Shown: one piece after another, positions 49,887-58,737 of the stretch
Numbering within the stretch: the first letter of the stretch is position 1
Layout: each line of letters opens with the position of its first letter
DNA from: Ignavibacteria bacterium
GTDB lineage: Bacteria > Bacteroidota > Ignavibacteria > Ignavibacteriales > Ignavibacteriaceae
Length of the DNA: 64,000 bases
Direction: 5' to 3'
Assembly: GCA_017302895.1 (NCBI GenBank)
Contig: JAFLBV010000001.1
Location: 992,001 to 1,056,000, forward strand
Notes under the pieces: generated by a model
Database searches by the model: none
Told to the model about the DNA's origin: nothing
Seen by the model: only the letters and a program-made list of their open reading frames with translations
Program-made: the position numbers and the translations under genes

Positions 49887-51041
49887 ATGACGAAAAAGAA
49901 AATAGTAATTATCGGTCCCGCATACCCTTACAGGGGAGGGAACTCATTGTTTGTTTCCAGTTTGTATGATGTGTTGAAAGATGATTTTGAAGTAAAGATA
50001 TACAACTACAAACTTCTTTATCCTTCATTTCTTTTCCCGGGAACCACCCAGTTTGACAAGAGTGAAAAAAACATTAAAAAGGCACCAAACGAGAGACTGA
50101 TAAACTCGATCAATCCTTTTAACTGGTTAAAGGTGGCGAAGAAACTGAGGGAAGAGGAAGCGGACCTTGTTGTTTTCGACTGGTGGCAACCGTTTTTTGG
50201 TCCTTGCCACAGGGTAATCTCTTCACGGATAAAGAATTTTTATAAGGGAAGAATTCTTTTTATAACCGAGAACTACATTTCGCACGAGGGGAGTTTTATC
50301 GATCATACACTCACAAAAATCGGTTTAAAAAACGCCGGAGCATTCCTGACACTCTCTGCCAAAGTTGAATCAGAACTTAAAAAGACTGCAGGTGCAAGAA
50401 AAATTTACAGGAGTGAACTACCTGTTTACGATTGTTATCAAAGTTCGGGTGGAGTAAGTTCCGGGGAGGCGAAAGTATCCTTCGGATTTTCAAGGGATTC
50501 CAAGGTAATCCTTTTCTTTGGATATGTACGCAAGTATAAGGGACTCGATCTTTTGCTCGATGCAATGCCCGGGATAATAGCTAAAGATCCCGGAATAAAA
50601 CTCCTTGTTGCGGGAGAGTTTTATGATGAATTTGAGTTTTATAAAAACATAATAAATAAACGAGACATCAGTTCCTCCGTGTATATGATCAACAAGTTTA
50701 TCTCGAATGAGGAAGTTTACAAATACTATGAGCCTGCCGACCTTGTGATCCTTCCCTACCGGAGCGGGACACAGTCGGGGATTCTTAATGTGGCGTACGG
50801 ATTTTTGAAGCCGGTACTTGTTACGCGGGTTGGTGGTCTGGCAGAATTTGTTGATGAGGGAAAATCGGGCTATGTAATCGAACCCGATTCACCTGAAGCG
50901 ATTGTTGATGGTGTGATAAAATTCTTTGAGGAGAGAGAAAAATTTGATTTCCCCGCCCACATTTCTGAAAAGGTCTCGGCGAATGGTTTCAACAACATGC
51001 CCGCTCTCTTTAAGCAGATAATAGAGGAACAGACCCGATGA
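49887..51041 (+). CDS. Glycosyltransferase family 4 (GT-B) protein
   Basis: A 384-residue GT4-type enzyme: N-terminal 'IIGPAYPYRGGNSLFVSSL', C-terminal Rossmann half with 'VILFFGYVRKYKGLDLLLDA' and the nucleotide-sugar motif 'ADLVILPYRSGTQSGILNVA' and 'GGLAEFVDEGKSGYVI'. It adds a sugar to a surface glycan or lipid carrier; donor unknown. Its stop overlaps the GT9 gene start by 4 bp, so they form a small operon. Confidence 0.88.
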   Translation: MTKKKIVIIGPAYPYRGGNSLFVSSLYDVLKDDFEVKIYNYKLLYPSFLFPGTTQFDKSEKNIKKAPNERLINSINPFNWLKVAKKLREEEADLVVFDWWQPFFGPCHRVISSRIKNFYKGRILFITENYISHEGSFIDHTLTKIGLKNAGAFLTLSAKVESELKKTAGARKIYRSELPVYDCYQSSGGVSSGEAKVSFGFSRDSKVILFFGYVRKYKGLDLLLDAMPGIIAKDPGIKLLVAGEFYDEFEFYKNIINKRDISSSVYMINKFISNEEVYKYYEPADLVILPYRSGTQSGILNVAYGFLKPVLVTRVGGLAEFVDEGKSGYVIEPDSPEAIVDGVIKFFEEREKFDFPAHISEKVSANGFNNMPALFKQIIEEQTR

Positions 51042-52180
51042 TTCTGAAACATGACTGCATCCACTTCCCCGGCGACAGACCCTGCAAATTCAACAAGCTG
51101 GAGGGGAGAATATGCACGAATTGTAACGATTATGAAAAATATGACCCGGGTGAAACGGGTTTCAGGATATTAATCATCAAGCTTGATGCTCTTGGGGATG
51201 TACTAAGAACAACCTCCATTCTCCCCGCGATAAAAAAAATATGGCCCGGATGCCGGATCACATGGGTAACAAAAAGAAATTCTGTTCCCGTTTTTAAGAA
51301 TATTGACATGGTCGAGAGGGTTGTGGCATTTGAGGATACTGTTGAGGTATTAAAAATTGCCGAACAAAATTTTGATATTGTAATCCATCCTGATGCATCA
51401 CCTCAAAGTGCTCCTCTTGCAACTGTTGTCGGCTCATTCTGTAAATACGGTTTTGAAACGGACAATACGGGGAAGGTCATTCCTTCTGACAGCAAGGCTA
51501 ATGAGTGGTTTGAGATGGGAGCCTTCGATCACCTCAAAAAAGCAAATACCAAAACTTATCAGCAGATAATCCACGAAATTGCCGGTCTACCTTATGAAAA
51601 AGGGGAGATTCAGGTGATACTGGATGCCGGAGAGCTTGAACTTAAGCGACAATTCATCGAAAAACACGCATTGTACGAGGCAAAATATCTGCTGGGAATA
51701 AATGTTGGTGCATCGGGCAGATGGCAACTGAAGCAGTGGAGGATGGATGGTTTTGAGGAACTGATAAAATTCCTTTATGGTGTTGTCTCCGGAATTCAAA
51801 TTCTTCTTTATGGCGGCAGGGAAGAAGAAGAGAGAATAAATGAGCTTACTGAAAAATTCCCTCAACTGATTTCGACAGGTACAAACAACGATCTCCGAAC
51901 CTTTTTCGCACTTCTTGACATACCACAGGTTGTGATAACGGGTGATACGATGGCTCTGCATGCTGCCACAGCACTGAAGAAAAGGGTGATCTGCCTGTTT
52001 GGTCCCACTTCATACAATGAGATAGAGGATTACGGAAGGATAACGAAGATATACCCGCAGATGGATTGTCTTGTTTGCTACAAACCGTCGTGCGACTTCA
52101 AACCAAACTGTATGGAAATGATCTCCACGCAAATGGTTCTGGATGCTGTTCTTTCAGCCTTTGGACTTGGTCTCGCCTGA
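51038..52180 (+). CDS. Glycosyltransferase family 9 (heptosyltransferase-like) with Cys-rich ends
   Basis: A 380-residue GT9 protein: 'ILIIKLDALGDVLRTTSILP' and, near the C-terminus, 'GDTMALHAATALKKRVICLF' then 'GPTSYNEIEDYG'. An N-terminal extension contains a Cys cluster (Cys5, Cys15, Cys25, Cys28 approximately) and the C-terminus has 'CLVCYKPSC' plus one more Cys within 10 residues, hinting at a bound metal or disulfide set not usual for the family. Acts in lipopolysaccharide/surface glycan assembly. Translationally coupled to the GT4 gene. Confidence 0.85.
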   Translation: MILKHDCIHFPGDRPCKFNKLEGRICTNCNDYEKYDPGETGFRILIIKLDALGDVLRTTSILPAIKKIWPGCRITWVTKRNSVPVFKNIDMVERVVAFEDTVEVLKIAEQNFDIVIHPDASPQSAPLATVVGSFCKYGFETDNTGKVIPSDSKANEWFEMGAFDHLKKANTKTYQQIIHEIAGLPYEKGEIQVILDAGELELKRQFIEKHALYEAKYLLGINVGASGRWQLKQWRMDGFEELIKFLYGVVSGIQILLYGGREEEERINELTEKFPQLISTGTNNDLRTFFALLDIPQVVITGDTMALHAATALKKRVICLFGPTSYNEIEDYGRITKIYPQMDCLVCYKPSCDFKPNCMEMISTQMVLDAVLSAFGLGLA

Positions 52181-52216
52181 CGACAGGTTAAAATCGCTCT
52201 ATATCCGACACCCCGT

Positions 52217-53671
52217 CTATTTGATATATGCGAGTTTGATCGTTCCGCTGTTTTTCCCGCTTGTCAGTCTGGCAAAATAGATTCCCGAGGGGAGATCGCC
52301 GGGACGGAAATTAATTGTATGGAAGCCTGCCGCAAGATCCCTGTCAATCAAAACCGCCACTTCTTTTCCGTTTAGATTATAGACCTTCAAACTCGTTTTT
52401 CCGGGAGTGGTGAGAGTAAAAGAAATTCTGGTTTCGGGATTGAACGGATTCGGTTGATTCTGAAGCAGTTGGAAAACCACGGGTACGGAAGACTTGTCGT
52501 CGACCGAGACAGGTCCCGCCGGGAAAAACCAGTGGATCATATTCATCAGATTTGCACGCCACAACCCCCAACTGTGTCCTTCGGGAAATTCCTTCGTCCA
52601 GACAGTGTAGCCCTTTGATATCAGTGTATCCCTGAAACTTCTCATGTTGCCGTAGAGTGATTCATAAGTACCCCAGATTGCAAAATACTTTATATCCTTT
52701 TTCGGTGCTGAAATTATCGTGTTATAGATTTCATAATCGTTGGGCCAGAAAGCACCCGAATGCAAGCCGCAGTTCGCAAAGATATTGGGGTAGTTCCACG
52801 AAATTATTGCAGAAATGTTCCCTCCAAATGAGTCGCCGAGCACAAGTCTTTTATTTTTATCGGGAATGGTTTTGTAATTAGCATCGATAAAAGGAACCAG
52901 CTCAAGAGCAAAAAACGACATGTATTTGTTCCTGAGTGTCCCGGCATACTCATCATTTCTGTTGTTCGGTCTTACAAAGATTCCTATCACAGGTTCTATT
53001 TTCCCGCTGTCGATTGCATTGTCGAGAATTGTCGCTGCTTGAGCGAGGGAGAGGTAATCGGTGCCATCCTGAACATATATGGCAGGGTAGCGACGGGTCG
53101 AGGTTGAGTCGTATCCCGGTGGCAGATAGATGTAATAATTGAAAGAGGTACCTGTATTTGTGCTGTTGATGGAGTATGCAAGAAGCTCACCGGCAGGAAG
53201 TCCGGGTCTGCGTATAATTTCCCATGGTTGAACATATTCCGGCATTGCAAGTTCGGAGTTGGGACCGAATCCACCGGGGCACTGTTTCGGATTGAGGGGG
53301 TCGAGAATCCAGGTGCTTCCATTCACCACAATTTTATAATCGACGCGGGCATTCATTTCAAAGGAGCGGAAGTAGTAGAACAGATTGGTGTTCGTTATCC
53401 TGTTCATGGTAATGCTTGCCGACCAGGCAGTAAAATCACCCGCAAGCTGGATATAATTCGCATTTGAGTTGTAAAGAAACACCGCCATATTCCCCTCTTT
53501 AATGGGGATACCCGTGGTTCTGTTTGCATTCACAAAGCTGTCTGCCACAGCGATTTTCCGGACAGGGTCCTGAATTGTATTGATGTAGGAAAGGAAATTA
53601 AGAAAGCCCGACTGCGAAAAACCCGAGGGGATATGGAGCAGCAGTGCAAGGAGAAGATATTTAAGTTTCAT
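52217..53671 (-). CDS. Secreted esterase of the enterochelin-esterase (Fes) fold with T9SS sorting domain
   Basis: A 484-residue protein: signal peptide 'LLALLLHIPSGFSQ', an N-terminal E-set/CBM48-like beta domain ('NYIQLAGDFTAWSAS', 'DYKIVVNGSTWILDP'), an alpha/beta hydrolase of the Fes type with nucleophile Ser in 'LGDSFGGNISAII' and the likely His in 'EGHSWGLWRANL', and a C-terminal T9SS type A domain beginning 'NQPNPFNPETRISFTL'. It probably acts on esters outside the cell. Convergent with the GT9 gene. Confidence 0.88.
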   Translation of the reverse strand: MKLKYLLLALLLHIPSGFSQSGFLNFLSYINTIQDPVRKIAVADSFVNANRTTGIPIKEGNMAVFLYNSNANYIQLAGDFTAWSASITMNRITNTNLFYYFRSFEMNARVDYKIVVNGSTWILDPLNPKQCPGGFGPNSELAMPEYVQPWEIIRRPGLPAGELLAYSINSTNTGTSFNYYIYLPPGYDSTSTRRYPAIYVQDGTDYLSLAQAATILDNAIDSGKIEPVIGIFVRPNNRNDEYAGTLRNKYMSFFALELVPFIDANYKTIPDKNKRLVLGDSFGGNISAIISWNYPNIFANCGLHSGAFWPNDYEIYNTIISAPKKDIKYFAIWGTYESLYGNMRSFRDTLISKGYTVWTKEFPEGHSWGLWRANLMNMIHWFFPAGPVSVDDKSSVPVVFQLLQNQPNPFNPETRISFTLTTPGKTSLKVYNLNGKEVAVLIDRDLAAGFHTINFRPGDLPSGIYFARLTSGKNSGTIKLAYIK

Positions 53672-53734
53672 CGGTTTTTGTTTTCATTTATTCACATTGC
53701 ATCTGCGAATATATCTAAACCTGACCCAATAAAA

Positions 53735-53762
53735 AACCCCGATAACGATGGCTATCGGGGTT
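53735..53762 (-). terminator. Rho-independent terminator for the 152-aa lipoprotein
   Basis: AACCCCGATA (53735-53744) pairs perfectly with TATCGGGGTT (53753-53762), loop ACGATGGC. On the minus strand it is followed by TTTTTT, fitting the gene ending at 53781. Confidence 0.85.
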
Positions 53763-53780
53763 GGAGTTGGAATTTATTTG

Positions 53781-54239
53781 CTACTGTTTTTTCAGTGACA
53801 TGTTAAATTTATAAGTGGTATCTGCGATCAGGGGGTAACTTTTGAATTTCAATTGAAGTTCACCATTTACTCTTCCTGTGGTCGAGTTTAGTTTTCCTTT
53901 AAATTCCCATTCATTTTCAGAAGCGGAACTGAAGACAATAAACAATGAATCGTTTCTTACCGAGCCCACGGGGTTAAGGGTTCTTGTAACAGTAACGGTG
54001 CTTGAGCCTGTTTTTCTGAAAAGGAGATAACCCTGTCCGGCGAGTGAGGCGTTGGTTCCCGAGCCGTTAAATGTAACGATTGCATACTCGAGTCCGCTTG
54101 CTGACTGAACCGAGTCTTTCCACGATGCCGCATAAGCTGATGGAGTATTGTCAACGGGTGGTGTAACCGGATTATCGTCTTTCGAGCAGCCGGCTAATAT
54201 AAAAAGGGAAATGAGTGGAATAAAAAGGAACTTGCGCAT
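53781..54239 (-). CDS. Unrecognised small lipoprotein, 152 aa
   Basis: Lipobox 'FILAGC' with Cys at residue 18, followed by a low-complexity linker 'SKDDNPVTPPVDNTPS' typical of Bacteroidota surface lipoproteins (the SKDD just after Cys resembles a lipoprotein export signal). The remainder is a small beta-rich domain ('QGYLLFRKTGSSTVTV'). Candidate promoter box CAAATATA (minus-strand TATATTTG) at 54275-54282 and a strong terminator after the stop make it a compact single-gene unit. Function unknown. Confidence 0.75.
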   Translation of the reverse strand: MRKFLFIPLISLFILAGCSKDDNPVTPPVDNTPSAYAASWKDSVQSASGLEYAIVTFNGSGTNASLAGQGYLLFRKTGSSTVTVTRTLNPVGSVRNDSLFIVFSSASENEWEFKGKLNSTTGRVNGELQLKFKSYPLIADTTYKFNMSLKKQ

Positions 54240-54274
54240 TTGTAATACCTGTAATAATTGATTAAATTGATGTG

Positions 54275-54282
54275 CAAATATA
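54275..54282 (-). promoter_or_regulatory. Candidate -7 box TATATTTG
   Basis: Minus-strand match to TAnnTTTG, 35 bp before the lipoprotein start at 54239. Confidence 0.45.
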
Positions 54283-54413
54283 TGTTTTGGGTTCCAACCT
54301 GCAATGTGTTAAAACGCAAACCTTTTAAAAATATTTTTTTGTTGTAATTCAATAATTAACGAATTTTAAAGGGCATAAATATCAATTTAAACAAACACTC
54401 TCCTTCTATCTCT

Positions 54414-57098
54414 ATGAAAAAAACAATTACCATCTTTCTTCTCCTGGTGTCCATCCTTTTTGCACAGGAAACATATAAAAAAGTTAAAATTTTCCCGTCT
54501 CAGACCGAAGGGTTCAGAGCAATTGCTCAATTGGCATTCGACCTTGAGGAAACATCGGTTGAAAAAGACGGAACCATCAGGATGTTCCTAAATTCAAAGG
54601 AATTTGGACAGCTTCAGTCATCCGGGCTGCAATATGAAGTATTGATTGAGGACTGGAACAGTTACTACAATTCACTTCCAAAACTGAAACCGGAGGAATC
54701 TGCTGCTTTTTTAAGTGAGAGCAGAGAGAGATATGGAGTTGAAGGATTCGGATTTGGATCGATGGGGGGATTTTACACTTTCCAGGAGGCGATAAATCAG
54801 CTTGACTCTCTTCATGCCAGATTCCCGAACCTGATAACGGCAAAATTTCAAATCGGGGAGACGGAAAACGGAAGACCGATCTGGGCAGCGAAGATAAGTG
54901 ACAATCCAAACAGTAACGAGGATGAGCCGAGAGCACTTTTTGACGGGTTGATACACGCCCGTGAACCGATTTCGATGATGACGGTCTTGTATTACATGTA
55001 CTATCTTTGCGAGAACTATGGTACAAATCCCGAGGTGACATATCTCGTGAATAACAGGGAAATATTTTTTGTTCCTGTTGTGAACCCTGACGGCTATGAA
55101 TACAACCGCTCAACAAACCCAAACGGTGGAGGGTTTTGGAGGAAAAACAGGAGGAACAGCGGCAGCGGTAACTATGGTGTCGATCTGAACAGGAATTTTG
55201 GATTTATGTGGGGCTACGACAATACAGGTTCCAGTCCCGAACCATCATCTGAAACCTACAGAGGACCCTCGGCATTTTCAGAACCGGAGGTGGCTGCTAT
55301 AAGAAATTTATCCATTCAGAAGAATTTCAGGACATACATCAATTTCCACTCTTATGCAAATGCGATGCTCTACCCGTGGGGATATATAAATCAGGTAACC
55401 CCTGACAATGCAATCTACAGCGACTTTTGCAGCTACATGTCGCAATATAACGGATTTGAGTACGGGAACGGGGGAACAATCCTCGGCTACAATTCGAACG
55501 GCAGTTCCCGTGACTGGTTTTACGGAGAGCAGACAACAAAGCCAAAATCGTTTGGCTATACCTTCGAGATTGGCGGGGATGCAGACGGTTTCTGGCCCGC
55601 ACAAAGCAGAATTTTCCCACTTGTTCAACTGAACCTGAGACCCCTCCTTTTCAAGTCGTGGGTTGCAGGGGAGTTCGTTTCTTTGTTTGCCCCTCGATTT
55701 GATCGGCAATATTTCAATCCGGGGGAAACGGTAACAATGAGACCTGTTTTCAAGAACAGGGGCTTGTCTCCTGCAGCGGGAGTTTCGGTGGAGCTTGTGT
55801 CACTTTCGCAGGATATTTCAGTTGTGACCGGATCAACTGCGCTTGGCAATCTCGCTTCGATGGATACTGCGGTTGTTGCTCAACCGTTAAGTTTCTTTAT
55901 CGGATGGAATGCCGGCAGCGGAGTCTCTCACAAAGTGATGATTAAAACTGTAAAAGAGAACACGGTAATGTCACAGGATACACTTTTGATAACTCTTGGG
56001 GTTCCAAATTACATTTTTCTTGATACTACCAGCAACCCTTTGACCAACTGGACAGTTACCGCCACACCGGGAACATCACCAAAGTGGGAGGCGACCACCA
56101 CATCATTTGTTTCTTCCCCGGTGTCGTTTACCGACAGCAAAACGGGTAATTACATTGCGAGTGCAACGGTAACGATGACCACCACAAACCCCGTGAATTT
56201 GCAGGGAGTAAATAATCCTAAACTTGAGTTCTGGTTAAAATATGATATCGAATCCAATTACGATTATGCACAGGTGATGATTTCCACCAACGGAGGTTCC
56301 TCATTTACCGCTTTACAGGGGAAATATACCGAGATGAGCACAGGATCGTTCCAGCCGCCAAACCAGCCTGTGTATGACGGATCAAGGCTGAGCTGGGTTA
56401 AAGAGGAAGTTTCCCTTTTACCCTATGCAGGTCAGCAGGTTTTGCTGAGGTTCAGACTTGTAACCGATAACACACAACAAAAAGACGGTATCTACCTCGA
56501 TGATATTGGTATAGTTGGCTATTCGGTTGTACCTGTTGAGCTTACATCCTTGACTGCATCCATCAATTCCAAAGGATTGCCAACCGTAAAGTGGGAAGTG
56601 GCATCAGAGTTGAACAACAAAGGTTTTGTTGTAGAAAGAAGAACGGGCGAAACAGGATGGGAGGAGAGAGGATTTGTGCCGGGAAGGGGGACAAGCCAGT
56701 CGCCCGCCTCATATGCGTTTGAGGACAACATAACCGGAGCCGTGCAGGGGATAATTTCATACAGGATAAAGCAGATCGATTTTGACGGCACTTCAACCAT
56801 TTATGGACCGGTTGAAGTTGAGAGTGCAAATCCTGCAGAATATGCCCTTGGGCAGAATTACCCCAATCCTTTTAATCCGGTCACGAGAATAAGTTATACA
56901 TTACCCGTAAGGAGCATGGTAAAACTCGAGGTCTTCGATGCGACGGGACAGACTAAAAAAGTTCTTGTATCGGGTGAAATGGAAGCAGGCTGGCATTTTA
57001 TCGATTTTGAGGCTTCCGGTCTGACGAGTGGTGTTTATTTCTACCGGATTACAGCAGGCACCTTCTTGGAGACTAAAAAAATGTTAATTTTGAAGTAG
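54414..57098 (+). CDS. Secreted M14 zinc carboxypeptidase with T9SS sorting domain
   Basis: An 894-residue protein with signal peptide ('FLLLVSILFAQ'), a short propeptide, and a carboxypeptidase A/T-type domain (about 120-425): zinc ligands His181 and Glu184 in 'IHAREP', His312 in 'NFHSY', substrate-binding 'GVDLNRNFGF', and catalytic Glu385 in 'YTFEIGG'. Beta-sandwich domains follow, and the C-terminus carries 'NYPNPFNPVTRISYTL' of the T9SS type A signal. It should trim peptides outside the cell, fitting protein or detritus feeding. Alone in its transcription unit. Confidence 0.93.
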   Translation: MKKTITIFLLLVSILFAQETYKKVKIFPSQTEGFRAIAQLAFDLEETSVEKDGTIRMFLNSKEFGQLQSSGLQYEVLIEDWNSYYNSLPKLKPEESAAFLSESRERYGVEGFGFGSMGGFYTFQEAINQLDSLHARFPNLITAKFQIGETENGRPIWAAKISDNPNSNEDEPRALFDGLIHAREPISMMTVLYYMYYLCENYGTNPEVTYLVNNREIFFVPVVNPDGYEYNRSTNPNGGGFWRKNRRNSGSGNYGVDLNRNFGFMWGYDNTGSSPEPSSETYRGPSAFSEPEVAAIRNLSIQKNFRTYINFHSYANAMLYPWGYINQVTPDNAIYSDFCSYMSQYNGFEYGNGGTILGYNSNGSSRDWFYGEQTTKPKSFGYTFEIGGDADGFWPAQSRIFPLVQLNLRPLLFKSWVAGEFVSLFAPRFDRQYFNPGETVTMRPVFKNRGLSPAAGVSVELVSLSQDISVVTGSTALGNLASMDTAVVAQPLSFFIGWNAGSGVSHKVMIKTVKENTVMSQDTLLITLGVPNYIFLDTTSNPLTNWTVTATPGTSPKWEATTTSFVSSPVSFTDSKTGNYIASATVTMTTTNPVNLQGVNNPKLEFWLKYDIESNYDYAQVMISTNGGSSFTALQGKYTEMSTGSFQPPNQPVYDGSRLSWVKEEVSLLPYAGQQVLLRFRLVTDNTQQKDGIYLDDIGIVGYSVVPVELTSLTASINSKGLPTVKWEVASELNNKGFVVERRTGETGWEERGFVPGRGTSQSPASYAFEDNITGAVQGIISYRIKQIDFDGTSTIYGPVEVESANPAEYALGQNYPNPFNPVTRISYTLPVRSMVKLEVFDATGQTKKVLVSGEMEAGWHFIDFEASGLTSGVYFYRITAGTFLETKKMLILK

Positions 57099-57144
57099 TG
57101 ATAGTAAAAATTAAATTGTCAACCAGTTGGAAAGTGAATCAGAG

Positions 57145-57531
57145 ATGAAGTCAGGACTTCCTGTCGTATTTCTCATAGATGATGATCACATGATGCACGA
57201 TCTTATAAAAATCATTCTTGAGGGAATGGCTGATTTAAAGAGTGCATACAGTTTTGATGAGGCAGAGACTTATCTGAATCAGCCTGACAGCGATCCCGTG
57301 ATGATGCTTGTCGACCTCAACCTCGGGCGGGGTGGTAATGGTGTCGACCTCCTTAAGAGCATCAAACAGATGCCCCGGTTTGCCGGGGTTCCCGTCGTGG
57401 CTGTTACGGCATATTCGATGTCAGGTGACGATGAGAAACTTCTCGAAGAGGGTTTTGACTATTTCCTGTCGAAACCGTTCAGAAAAAGGATTTTACTCGA
57501 AATCTTTAACAAAGTGCTCGCTTTAAAATAA
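57145..57531 (+). CDS. Single-domain response regulator
   Basis: A receiver (CheY-like) domain of about 128 residues: acidic pair 'LIDDD', phosphoacceptor Asp in 'MMLVDLNLG', Thr/Ser in 'VAVTAYS', and Lys in 'FLSKPF'. There is no output domain, so it must act by binding a partner or as a phosphorelay. ATG 57145 is preferred; a TTG six codons earlier (57127) is possible. Orphan, with no kinase nearby. A strong hairpin follows. Confidence 0.85.
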   Translation: MKSGLPVVFLIDDDHMMHDLIKIILEGMADLKSAYSFDEAETYLNQPDSDPVMMLVDLNLGRGGNGVDLLKSIKQMPRFAGVPVVAVTAYSMSGDDEKLLEEGFDYFLSKPFRKRILLEIFNKVLALK

Positions 57532-57534
57532 AAA

Positions 57535-57562
57535 AGAGGCTGCCCCTTTTGAGACAGCCTCT
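57535..57562. terminator. Bidirectional terminator
   Basis: AGAGGCTG (57535-57542) and CAGCCTCT (57555-57562) with a 12-nt loop, A-rich before and CTTTT after, between the convergent response regulator and cytochrome genes. Confidence 0.8.
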
Positions 57563-57580
57563 CTTTTCAGTGCAAATATT

Positions 57581-57997
57581 CTACTTTGACAACAGGTAAT
57601 CAGCAATCTTGCCAAGATCTTTTGGATCTTTATTCCCGTATGCCGGCATGATGCCGGAAGCATATTTCGTTTTGTAATCGTCGAAACGCGCACCTGTTTT
57701 ATTCTTGTCAGGATTTCGCAGGTATGCGATCAAAGCTTCTCTGTCGTAATATTTACCCAGCCCGGTGAGGGGTGGTGCTGCTTTTGTGCCTTCAAGCTCA
57801 CCGCCGTGGCAGTTCAAGCAACCAAATTGAGATACCAGCTCTTTACCACCGGCTCCTGAAGTTTCCGAACTGCCCATTCCTTCACTGTATCCTGCACCTG
57901 ATGCCGGGGCACCGGTATCACGGGTCAGGTGTTGAAGAAAGAAGAGTCCGGCAAAAGCCGCCAGAAAGATTAGAATCCATACTAAGGTTTTAGTCAT
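57581..57997 (-). CDS. Membrane-anchored mono-haem cytochrome c
   Basis: A 138-residue protein with an uncleaved-looking N-terminal membrane helix, a Gly/Ser-rich linker, and one haem site 'FGCLNCHGG' (CxxCH). 'SGIMPAYGN' supplies the likely Met axial ligand. Class I cytochrome c facing the periplasm; a small electron carrier for a respiratory chain. Partner not in the window. Confidence 0.9.
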   Translation of the reverse strand: MTKTLVWILIFLAAFAGLFFLQHLTRDTGAPASGAGYSEGMGSSETSGAGGKELVSQFGCLNCHGGELEGTKAAPPLTGLGKYYDREALIAYLRNPDKNKTGARFDDYKTKYASGIMPAYGNKDPKDLGKIADYLLSK

Positions 57998-58014
57998 GTA
58001 ACCTCGAAAAGTTG

Positions 58015-58737
58015 TTAATTATCGTTTGCAATATCGTAATAATTTTTGTAAGCTTTTATCCCTTCAAAAATGGACTTTGCGAGCTGGTCCTGCCCTTTCC
58101 CGCTTGCGAGGTATTTTTCCTCTTCCACATTTGAAATAAATCCAAGTTCTATCAGTACATTTGGCATTGAAGCACCTATCAGAACATAAAACCCTGCCTG
58201 TTTAACTCCCCTCGAAGAACGGTTGGTGTGTTCTTTAAAACTTTTGTTCAATAATCCGGAAAACTTCTCCGAGTGGTGCATATAAGCTGCGTGAGCCATG
58301 GAAGTGAGGATGTAATTTTCATCGTCAAGTTCTTTGTATCTCCCAGGGTCATCTTCATATTTGATTACACTGTTTTCAATCTTTGCGATTGCAATAGCAT
58401 CTTTTGTCTTGCCGGGACGGAGCAGGTAAATCTCGTATCCGCTCGCTTTGCTGTTTCTCTCGGGTGTTGAATTGCAATGAATGGAAATAAAGAGATCGCC
58501 CGATTTTTCATTTGCTATTTTGCCTCTTTGGTAGAGTTCCACAAACGAATCGTTGTTTCGCGTGTAAACAACTTTCACGCCGGGGAGATTTTTTTTAATC
58601 AGTTCCCCGACCTTCAGAGTTACAGCAAGGTTAACATCCTTTTCCCTCGTCTTGTTGGTGCCAACAGCACCCGCATCCTTTCCGCCGTGACCGGCATCGA
58701 GGACGACTACATCAAATTTCCAGTCGTCTTTTTTTTT
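58015..58737 (-). CDS. N-acetylmuramoyl-L-alanine amidase catalytic domain (shifted-frame 3' part)
   Basis: This frame gives a complete Amidase_3 domain: 'VVVLDAGHGGKDAGAVG' (zinc His), Glu in 'NKTREKDVNLAV', 'FISIHCNSTPERNSKASGYE' (zinc His) and catalytic Glu in 'NVLIELGFISN'. It hydrolyses the amide bond between muramic acid and the peptide stem. It has no start of its own: it continues the 58707-59591 gene in another frame, joined at a run of nine A (minus strand; T run 58729-58737). The protein probably is one 520-residue periplasmic amidase if the slip is real or a sequencing error. Confidence 0.8.
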   Translation of the reverse strand, partial: KKKDDWKFDVVVLDAGHGGKDAGAVGTNKTREKDVNLAVTLKVGELIKKNLPGVKVVYTRNNDSFVELYQRGKIANEKSGDLFISIHCNSTPERNSKASGYEIYLLRPGKTKDAIAIAKIENSVIKYEDDPGRYKELDDENYILTSMAHAAYMHHSEKFSGLLNKSFKEHTNRSSRGVKQAGFYVLIGASMPNVLIELGFISNVEEEKYLASGKGQDQLAKSIFEGIKAYKNYYDIANDN

